A stretch of 64,000 nucleotides of DNA from Prado023 sp963798745 (lineage in GTDB: Bacteria > Actinomycetota > Actinomycetes > S36-B12 > CAIYMF01), in assembly GCA_963798745.1 (NCBI GenBank), contig CAWCUF010000007.1:248001-312000 (forward strand), read 5' to 3'. Both the position numbers and the translations under genes were made by a program. Shown piece after piece: positions 44,625 to 51,276 of this stretch. Below the pieces are notes generated by a model. It saw only the letters and a program-made list of their open reading frames with translations. It was not told where the DNA came from and made no database searches. The first letter of the stretch is position 1; each line of letters opens with the position of its first letter.

Positions 44625-46265
44625 TCAGTTGGGCGGCGGCTCGGAGTGCTGGGCGGCCTGCTCGAGGTAGGTCAGCACCTCGGCCATCGGGTACGCCCCG
44701 GCCGGGGAGCGCCGACCGGCGCCGGCGAACTGCCACGGGTGTGGTCCGGCCAGCGGGCGGGCGTTGACCTGCCGGGCGGCCAGCCGGTCGAGCTGTGCGG
44801 TCAGTGCCGGGGCGTCGGTGTCCAGTCTGGTCGGGGTGCCGCTCCACAGGTTCGCGGCCAGCACGCTCAGGCGGGGGAACGCGCGGTACTCGCGGGCGGC
44901 GGTGTCGGGCGTGTACTCGGCCCAGAGCTGGGCCTGGCCACCGAGAACCCGCCCGGGGCTGCTGTCGGGTGCGGTCGGCGGGGTCCACGCGGCGACGTCG
45001 GCCAGGGTCACCGGCGCCCCGATCGACAGGGGTTCATCGGGGCCTGCGGCTTCGGCGTAGTCCAGGTAGGTGGGCATCACCGGGGCCATGATCACGTCGT
45101 GCCCGGCGGCGGCCGCGTGCAGGCCGAGGTCCGCCGAGCGCCACGGCATCACCACGGTCCGTGCAGGCAGGCCACCGGCCACGTAGGCGTCGTCCCAGGC
45201 GATCGGGGTGCGGCCCAGGGCCAGGACCATGCGGGCCAACTGTGCGTTCACCACCCCGCGCAGGCCCTCGATCCCCCCGTGCTGCTCGGCGTGGCGACGG
45301 ACCTCGCCGGACTCGCGCCACATGGTCAGGTCGGCCTCGTCACCGCCGATGTGCAGGTAGGGCGAGGGCAGTGCGTCGGCAACCTCGCCCAGCAGGGTCT
45401 CGATGATCCGCATCGCATCCGGCAGCGGTGAGATCGTGCGTCCGAGCAGGCCCCAGCGCGTGGCGACCTGCTGGGGCGGGGTGCCCGGGACGGCGAGTTC
45501 GGGGATGGCGGCGAGCAGTGCGCTGGCATGCCCGGGCAGATCGACCTCCGGCACGATCGTGATCCCGTGGCGCTGCGCGTGCGTGCTGATCTCGCCCAGG
45601 TCCTCGAACGAGTAGTGCCCGCCGTGCGGGGTGTCGTCGAGTCGGGTCGGGTCCTCGGCCTCGATGCCACGGCTGTGCCCGACCCAGCTCGCCGCGCGCC
45701 AGGACGCCACCTCGGCCAGCGCGGGGTAGGCGTGTGAGGGAGTCCGCCAGCCCTGGTCGTCGGTCAGGTGCAGGTGCACGACGTTGAGCCGGTGCATCGC
45801 GGCCAGCTCGATCCAGCGCAGCACCTCGGGCACCGGGGCGAAGTGCCGGGCCACGTCGAGCATGACGCCGCGGTGGCCGAAGGCGGGGGCGTCGGTGAGC
45901 GTCAGGGCGGGCAGCGTCCAGTCGTCGCGGCGGGTCGCGGTCACCCGCCAGGCCCCGGCGGGCAGCAGCTGGCGGATCGTGGTGGTGGCCTGCAGGGCGC
46001 CGTCGGCTGAGCTCGCGGCGATCGTGATCCGATCTGTGGCGATCTCCAGGTGGTAGCCCTCGTCGGGCAGGTCGTCGTCAGTACGCGTGATGAGGTGCAC
46101 CGAGCCCGGGCCCGGATCGTCGGGAGCGGGCAGGGGGTCGAGCATCCGCAGCGCGAACCGGACCTGCTCGGTCCACGGGCCCTCGACGGTGATGGGCCGA
46201 TCCAGGGTCAGCAGTCCGGTTGGGTGCAGATCGCGGGGCGGCCAGGTGTGCGGGAGGGTGGTCAT
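44625..46265 (-). CDS. Beta-N-acetylhexosaminidase (GH20)
   Basis: A 546-residue exo-hexosaminidase. An N-terminal GH20b-like domain (to about 130) precedes the barrel: MLDVARHF, HLHLTDDQGWR, and the Asp-Glu catalytic pair in HIGGDEADLT. There is no signal peptide, so it is cytosolic and could act on imported GlcNAc oligomers or recycled muropeptides, fitting the GH18 and M23 hydrolases in the window. ATG 46265 gives a complete domain set. Confidence 0.92.
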   Translation of the reverse strand: MTTLPHTWPPRDLHPTGLLTLDRPITVEGPWTEQVRFALRMLDPLPAPDDPGPGSVHLITRTDDDLPDEGYHLEIATDRITIAASSADGALQATTTIRQLLPAGAWRVTATRRDDWTLPALTLTDAPAFGHRGVMLDVARHFAPVPEVLRWIELAAMHRLNVVHLHLTDDQGWRTPSHAYPALAEVASWRAASWVGHSRGIEAEDPTRLDDTPHGGHYSFEDLGEISTHAQRHGITIVPEVDLPGHASALLAAIPELAVPGTPPQQVATRWGLLGRTISPLPDAMRIIETLLGEVADALPSPYLHIGGDEADLTMWRESGEVRRHAEQHGGIEGLRGVVNAQLARMVLALGRTPIAWDDAYVAGGLPARTVVMPWRSADLGLHAAAAGHDVIMAPVMPTYLDYAEAAGPDEPLSIGAPVTLADVAAWTPPTAPDSSPGRVLGGQAQLWAEYTPDTAAREYRAFPRLSVLAANLWSGTPTRLDTDAPALTAQLDRLAARQVNARPLAGPHPWQFAGAGRRSPAGAYPMAEVLTYLEQAAQHSEPPPN

Positions 46266-46377
46266 GGACCGATCATCGCGGATCCGCGGGGGGTGTGGGT
46301 CGGAGACCGTGGGCTCGACCGTGCGGGTTGGACGCCTTCCAGCACGTCCGACCCACCTGGATCGTCGAACCTGGGAC

Positions 46378-46797
46378 TCAGGTGAGTTGGTCGAGGAACT
46401 CCCGGTAGCTGCCCTCGATGGGCACCGCCCGCCCGGTGTCGTCCACGATCACGACGGTGATGTCGGCGTCGACCACGGGCGCGCCCGTCGTGGCCAGGTG
46501 GATCTCCTGGTGGAACACCGCGCTGCGGGCCCGTACCTCGCCCAGGCGGGTCGTGATCGACAGCCGATCGCCGATCCCGGCCGGGTAGCGGTAGTTGATC
46601 TCCAGGCGCACCATCACCATCTGGACCTCTCCGCCGAGGATGCGCTGGAGGTCGGTGCGCTCCTCGAACCAGGCCCAGCGGGCCTCCTCGAGGAACTCCA
46701 GGTACCGAGCGTTGTTCACGTGCCCGTAGAGGTCGAGGTGGTAGCCGCGCACGGTGAGGGCGATCGCGTGCTCGGCGCGGACGGGGAGGCCGGTCAT
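46378..46797 (-). CDS. 4HBT-fold acyl-CoA thioesterase
   Basis: A 139-residue hot-dog thioesterase. GYHLDLYGHVNNARYLEFLEEAR carries the catalytic Asp and HVNN of the 4-hydroxybenzoyl-CoA thioesterase group; a long central helix and five-stranded sheet follow. ATG 46797 is chosen from the family N-terminus. Substrate unknown. Isolated. Confidence 0.9.
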   Translation of the reverse strand: MTGLPVRAEHAIALTVRGYHLDLYGHVNNARYLEFLEEARWAWFEERTDLQRILGGEVQMVMVRLEINYRYPAGIGDRLSITTRLGEVRARSAVFHQEIHLATTGAPVVDADITVVIVDDTGRAVPIEGSYREFLDQLT

Positions 46798-46869
46798 GGC
46801 CGGAACGCTACCCGTGCGGGCAGGACCGCCCGCGGACCGGGCAGGCAGGTCCACGACGCCGCCCCGCTG

Positions 46870-46945
46870 GTCGGCCGACTGGATCCCCGGGACGCGGCCA
46901 GTCCTACGATCCCCGACCCTCAACTTGACCACAGACATAGGGACA
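46870..46945. repeat. Dispersed repeat, short copy
   Basis: Begins with GTCGGCCGACTGGATCC (46870-46886), continues CCGGGA, and ends with CTTGACCACAGACATAGGGA (46924-46943). The same two end blocks in the same order occur at 62074-62224. Not coding. Confidence 0.75.
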
Positions 46946-47013
46946 CGCCCCCCTGCGAGCGGTGCGGATCGTCGGCGCATCTGTGGCTGCCCGGCCCCGG
47001 CTAGGCTGCGCGC

Positions 47014-47718
47014 ATGGCCAAGTACCCCCTCGCCCTGCTCCCCGTCGTCACGATCGTCGACGGGAGCGCCCGCCTCGCCCCGCCCGGATACGGCGCGTCG
47101 ACCGCGACCGGCACGCCCGCGCAGTCGATCGCCTCATGGGTGGGCCAGGGCGCAGCCTGGATCCACGTCGTCGACCAGTCCGCGGTCGAGGGTGGCGCGC
47201 CGGGACTGCATCACGTGGTCAGGAGCGGGGCGCACCTGCAGTACGCCGGCCACGTCCACGACGAGGCGACCCTGGCGGCAGCCCTGGCCACTGACGCCTC
47301 GCGGGTCGTGATCGACCCGGTCGACGTGGACTGGGCAACGGGTGCCGTGGCGGCGCACGGCGAGCGGATCGCGGTCGGCCTGGACATCCGCGCCGAGGAC
47401 GTCTTCGACGTCGCCGCGGCCATGGAGCGGGCCGGCGTGCGCCGGTTCGTGGTGTCCGACCACGTCGAACGCCACCATTGGCGCCGCGATGACCGGCACC
47501 TGCTCGGCGAGTTCTGCTCGGCAACCAACGTGCCAGTGATGGCCAGCGGCGGCATCGCCCATCTCAACGACCTGCACGAGCTGCACGAGCTGGTGCCCCA
47601 CGGGCTCGACGGGATCATCATCGGCGACGCCCTGTACGACGGCTCGTTCGCCTTCACCGAGGCGATGGCCGCCGGAGCCGACCGGTTCGACATGTTCTAC
47701 TGGGGCCCGCCGGAGTAG
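47014..47718 (+). CDS. HisA/PriA-like TIM barrel protein lacking the first catalytic Asp
   Basis: A 234-residue phosphoribosyl-isomerase-fold protein. LLPVVTIVDGSAR aligns to the HisA LLPAVDVxDG start, and GAAWIHVVD, VPVMASGGIAHLNDL and GLDGIIIGDALYDG follow the barrel. In true HisA/PriA the first strand has a catalytic Asp (AVDV); here Thr replaces it. The later Asp in VVSDHVER may match the second one, but the phosphate-binding DGT turn is changed to ERHHW. No other his or trp gene is nearby. Probably a divergent paralogue, not the histidine isomerase. Confidence 0.8.
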   Translation: MAKYPLALLPVVTIVDGSARLAPPGYGASTATGTPAQSIASWVGQGAAWIHVVDQSAVEGGAPGLHHVVRSGAHLQYAGHVHDEATLAAALATDASRVVIDPVDVDWATGAVAAHGERIAVGLDIRAEDVFDVAAAMERAGVRRFVVSDHVERHHWRRDDRHLLGEFCSATNVPVMASGGIAHLNDLHELHELVPHGLDGIIIGDALYDGSFAFTEAMAAGADRFDMFYWGPPE

Positions 47719-47727
47719 CCCCGGCGG

Positions 47728-48867
47728 CTATTCGGTCTCGGCGATGAGGCCCCGAGCCCGGGCGACCAGATAGGTCACGGCGGCACCGAACTGGGCGAAC
47801 GCGGGGTTGCGGGTCTGCCCCGCGCGGTAGCGGTACCAGATCTGCAGCGCGATCACGGCCAGGCGGAACAGGCCGAACACCTCGTAGAACCGCCAGCCGA
47901 CAGCCGGGAGCTCCAGCCCGGTGCGGTGCAGGTAGTGGGCGACCACCTCGTCGCGGGTGGGCATGCCCGCCACGTTGGACGGTTGGCGGCGGAACGCCTG
48001 GAACACCGGGTCGTCGTCGGCCTGCACCCAGTACGCCAGCGACGCGCCGAGGTCCATGAGCGGGTCTCCGACCGTGGCCATCTCCCAGTCGAGCACCGCG
48101 CGCACCCTGGACAGGTCGTCGGGGTCGAGTACGAGGTTGTCGAAGCGCCAGTCACCGTGGATGAGGCGGGCACCGACGTCCTCGGGCTGGTGGGCGGCCA
48201 ACCACGCCATGACGTCCTCGGCGTCGGGGACGTCGTCGGTGTACGCGGCCCGGTAGCGGCCCGACCAGCCCTCGACCTGTCGGCGGACGTACCCGGGGCC
48301 CCGGAAGAACTCGTCCAGACCGGTGCCCGTCACGTCCACCGAATGCAGGTCGGCCAGGGCGTCGAACATGCCCAGCGCGAGGCCGCGCGCAGTGGGCGGG
48401 TCGAGGGTGATCCCCTCGGGCAGGTCGCCGCGCAGGATGAGGCCGGGGACATGGTCCATCACGTAGAACTGCGAGCCCAGCACCGAGTCGTCCGAGCAGT
48501 GACCGACCATGTGCGGCACGGCTGGGTAGGAGGGCGCCAGCAGCCGCTGGAGCTCGTACTCGCGGTGCATGTCGTGCGCGCCGGCGGCCTTCTGCCCCGC
48601 AGGTGGGCGGCGCAGGACCAGGTCGCGGCCCGGGTAGCGCAGCACGAACGTCAGGTTCGACGCGCCCCCGCTGAACTGCATGACAGCGGGCAGGCCCGCA
48701 GCCAACTCGGGCAGCAGCGTGCGCAGCCAGGCATCGACGGCGGCCACGTCGAAGGCGTCCTCCTCGCGCACCGGGCCGGCCCCGGGGATCTGGTCGCGGA
48801 CCCGTCCGGCGCCGGGAAGCTCATCGGGCATCTGGTCGGCGTCGGGCCCCGACCCGGGCTCGGTCAT
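47728..48867 (-). CDS. Phosphotransferase family protein (ACAD10/11 kinase-like)
   Basis: A 379-residue APH-like kinase. LTFVLRYPGRDLVLRRPPAG is the nucleotide-binding Lys region, HGDWRFDNLVLD is the Brenner motif with catalytic Asp, and LDWEMATVGDPLMDL is the DFG-equivalent. The group lies beside acyl-CoA dehydrogenases and is related to the kinase half of ACAD10/11, which phosphorylates 4-hydroxyacyl-CoA. Its ATG overlaps the upstream acyl-CoA dehydrogenase stop by 4 bases, supporting a joint pathway in hydroxy-fatty acid breakdown. Confidence 0.9.
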   Translation of the reverse strand: MTEPGSGPDADQMPDELPGAGRVRDQIPGAGPVREEDAFDVAAVDAWLRTLLPELAAGLPAVMQFSGGASNLTFVLRYPGRDLVLRRPPAGQKAAGAHDMHREYELQRLLAPSYPAVPHMVGHCSDDSVLGSQFYVMDHVPGLILRGDLPEGITLDPPTARGLALGMFDALADLHSVDVTGTGLDEFFRGPGYVRRQVEGWSGRYRAAYTDDVPDAEDVMAWLAAHQPEDVGARLIHGDWRFDNLVLDPDDLSRVRAVLDWEMATVGDPLMDLGASLAYWVQADDDPVFQAFRRQPSNVAGMPTRDEVVAHYLHRTGLELPAVGWRFYEVFGLFRLAVIALQIWYRYRAGQTRNPAFAQFGAAVTYLVARARGLIAETE

Positions 48868-50090
48868 GGCCGGGCCACCAGCGGGCGCAGCTCGAGCCTG
48901 GCGACATCGCGCAGGTGCACCTCGTCGGGGCCGTCCGCGATCTGCAACGAGCGCAGGCCGGCCCACATCATCGCCAGCGGGGTGTCGTCGCTGACCCCGG
49001 CGCCGCCGTGCGTCTGGATCGCGCGGTCCACCACCTGCAGGGCCATCCGCGGAGCCACCACCTTGATCGCGGCGATCTCCCTGCGTGCGCCCTTGGCCCC
49101 GACGTCGTCGATCATCCAGGCGGCCTTCAGGGTCAGCAGCCGGGCCTGCTCGATCGCGATCCGGGACTCCGCGATCCACTCCTGCACCACGCCCTGGCGG
49201 GCCAAGGGCTTGCCGAACGTGACCCGCTGGATCGAGCGTCGGCACATCAGGTCCAGCGCCCGCTCGGCCATCCCGATCGCGCGCATGCAGTGGTGGATGC
49301 GCCCCGGGCCCAACCGGGCCTGGGCGATCGCGAACCCGGAGCCCTGCTCACCGAGCAGGTTCGTCACCGGCACCCGCACGTCGGTGTAGGTGATCTCGGC
49401 GTGGCCGTGCTGATCGTGGTAGCCGAACACCGGCACGCTGCGCACGACCTGCACGCCGGGGGCGTCCGTCGGCACCAGCACCATCGACTGCTGGTGGTGG
49501 ACGTCGGCGCCCGGATCGGTCTTGCCCATCACGATCATCACCCGGCAGCGCGGGTCGTTGGCGCCCGTGCTCCACCACTTGCGGCCGTCGATCACGTACT
49601 CGTCGCCCTCGCGGCGGATCGAGGTCTCGATGTTGCGCGCGTCGCTGCTGGCTACCTCGGGCTCGGTCATCGAGAACGCGGATCGGATCTCACCGGCCAG
49701 CAGGGGCTCCAGCCACTGCTCCTTCTGCTCGGGGGTGCCGAACATGTGCAGGATCTCCATGTTGCCGGTGTCCGGCGCGGCGCAGTTGATCGCCTCGGGG
49801 GCGAGTTCCGGGGACCAACCCGAGAGCTCGGCCAGGGGCGCGTAGTCCAGGACGGACAGGCCGTGGGCGGGATCGGTGCTGTCGGGCAGGAACAGGTTCC
49901 ACAGCCCCTGCGCACGAGCCCGGGACTTCAGTTCCTCGACCACCGCTGGCAGGTCGTGGGGCGCGCCGGCCGCCGAGAGCGCGCGGCGCTGCTCGGCATA
50001 GACCGGTTCGGCAGGGAACACCGCCTCGTCCATGAACGTCTGCATCCGCCTGCGGTACTGCTCGGCGCGGGGGCTGGCCTGGAAGTCCAT
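48864..50090 (-). CDS. Acyl-CoA dehydrogenase (ACAD10/11-like)
   Basis: A 408-residue FAD enzyme. SAFSMTEPEVASSDARN and WWSTGANDPRCRV are the FAD and substrate regions, and AIQTHGGAGVSDDTPLAMMWAGLRSLQIADGPDEVH is the C-terminal cofactor loop (quoted here by its ends, QTHGGAG and DGPDEVH). With the coupled phosphotransferase it forms a bacterial counterpart of ACAD10/11, which removes phosphate and oxidises a 4-phosphoacyl-CoA. ATG 50090. Divergent from the SDR gene. Confidence 0.92.
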   Translation of the reverse strand: MDFQASPRAEQYRRRMQTFMDEAVFPAEPVYAEQRRALSAAGAPHDLPAVVEELKSRARAQGLWNLFLPDSTDPAHGLSVLDYAPLAELSGWSPELAPEAINCAAPDTGNMEILHMFGTPEQKEQWLEPLLAGEIRSAFSMTEPEVASSDARNIETSIRREGDEYVIDGRKWWSTGANDPRCRVMIVMGKTDPGADVHHQQSMVLVPTDAPGVQVVRSVPVFGYHDQHGHAEITYTDVRVPVTNLLGEQGSGFAIAQARLGPGRIHHCMRAIGMAERALDLMCRRSIQRVTFGKPLARQGVVQEWIAESRIAIEQARLLTLKAAWMIDDVGAKGARREIAAIKVVAPRMALQVVDRAIQTHGGAGVSDDTPLAMMWAGLRSLQIADGPDEVHLRDVARLELRPLVARP

Positions 50091-50208
50091 CGATGCTCCA
50101 TCCGTGCGGGGTTCGGCGCTGGGCGCCCGCAGGCGCACCTGCGCCCGGTCTGGCGTTGGTACGTTGGCATCGTCCCACTCCCGGTGTTGTCGGTGCAGAG
50201 GAGTCCCC

Positions 50209-51057
50209 ATGGCAGAGCCCGCACCCGGTGCGTGGGTGGGTCAGGTGGCCCTGGTCACCGGCGGTGCCTGCGGGATCGGCGCGGGGGTCGCCCGGATGCT
50301 GGCCGGCGCGGGCGCGCAGGTCGTCGTCGCCGACATCGACGAATCCGGCGCGCGGGCGGTTGCCGAGGAGATCGGCGGGCTGGCCGTGCGCTGCGACGTC
50401 AGCATCCTGGCGGACGACCACGCTGCCGTGGCGGCCGCGGTCGCGGCGTTCGGCGGTGTGGACCTCGTGATCCTCAACGCCGGGATCGACAGCGGATTCA
50501 CCCTCGACGCCTTCGACGAGGCGGCCTACCGCCGGGCCATGGGCGTGAACCTCGACGGCGTGGTGTTCGGCGTGGCGGCGGCGCTGCCAGCGCTGCGCGC
50601 GCGGGGTGGCGGGCGGATCGTGGTCCTGGCCAGCCTCGCGGGGCTCGCGCCGGTGCCGATGGATCCGGTGTACGCGGCGAACAAGGCTGCGGTCGTGAAC
50701 CTTGTGCGCTCGATCGGTCCGGTGCTCGCCCCGGCGGGGATCGTCGTCAACGCCCTGTGCCCGGGCTTCACCGACACGGCGATCGTCGATCCGGTGCGGG
50801 ACCTGCTGCGCGCGACGGGCACCCCGCTCATGGGCGTCGAGGACGTCGTCGCGGCAGTGGCTCAGGTGCTCGCATCCGACCGGGCCGGGGAGTCGTGGCT
50901 GCTGCAGTACGGGCATCCCGCGCAGCCCTATCGCTTCCGAGGAGTCCCGGCCCCGGACCTGGGGTCAGCCGTAGTCGAAGGACCGGGGGGTGCGCGCAGT
51001 GCGGGTCCGGTTCCCGGCGCGGGTGGCGGGGGTGGGGCTGGTTCAGTCAAGGGCTGA
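50209..51057 (+). CDS. Short-chain dehydrogenase/reductase
   Basis: A 282-residue classical SDR. TGGACGIGAGVARML is the cofactor turn, VADIDESG suggests NAD preference (Asp), and the active site is Ser in VLASLAG with Tyr-x3-Lys in YAANK. The last 40 residues (Gly/Ala/Pro tail) are not part of the fold and run towards a repeat region. ATG 50209 with AGAGGAG 5 bases upstream. Possibly functionally linked to the divergent acyl-CoA dehydrogenase. Confidence 0.9.
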   Translation: MAEPAPGAWVGQVALVTGGACGIGAGVARMLAGAGAQVVVADIDESGARAVAEEIGGLAVRCDVSILADDHAAVAAAVAAFGGVDLVILNAGIDSGFTLDAFDEAAYRRAMGVNLDGVVFGVAAALPALRARGGGRIVVLASLAGLAPVPMDPVYAANKAAVVNLVRSIGPVLAPAGIVVNALCPGFTDTAIVDPVRDLLRATGTPLMGVEDVVAAVAQVLASDRAGESWLLQYGHPAQPYRFRGVPAPDLGSAVVEGPGGARSAGPVPGAGGGGGAGSVKG

Positions 51058-51079
51058 CGGGCGCAGCGACGCGGTCCCT

Positions 51080-51185
51080 CGCGAGCGGCGCCGTTGCGCG
51101 ACCTGGAGCCGAACGGTCGTTCTTGCGGCAGCAGCGCGCCACACTGGGGCAGCCGCAGCCGCAGCCGCAGCCGCAGCCGCAGCCG
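51080..51185. repeat. Repeat copy A plus CAGCCG hexamer array
   Basis: 51080-51149 is about 80 percent identical to 53196-53265 at the other end of the next gene (TTGCGC-ACCTGGAG, CTTGCGGCAGCAGCG shared). It ends in six CAGCCG units (51150-51185). Noncoding, between the SDR and ada-alkA genes. Confidence 0.8.
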
Positions 51186-51276
51186 CAAGCACGGGCTGCG
51201 CCTTCTCTTTCGCCCGCGCGATCGTCGCGTCCGATTCCTGCCAGTGCTACTCCGGGAATTGAGGGAGGATGCCCAC

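Noticed and set aside
47014..47718. Annotating this gene as hisA/priA
   Set aside because: The first catalytic Asp is Thr, the phosphate loop is altered, and there is no his operon context.
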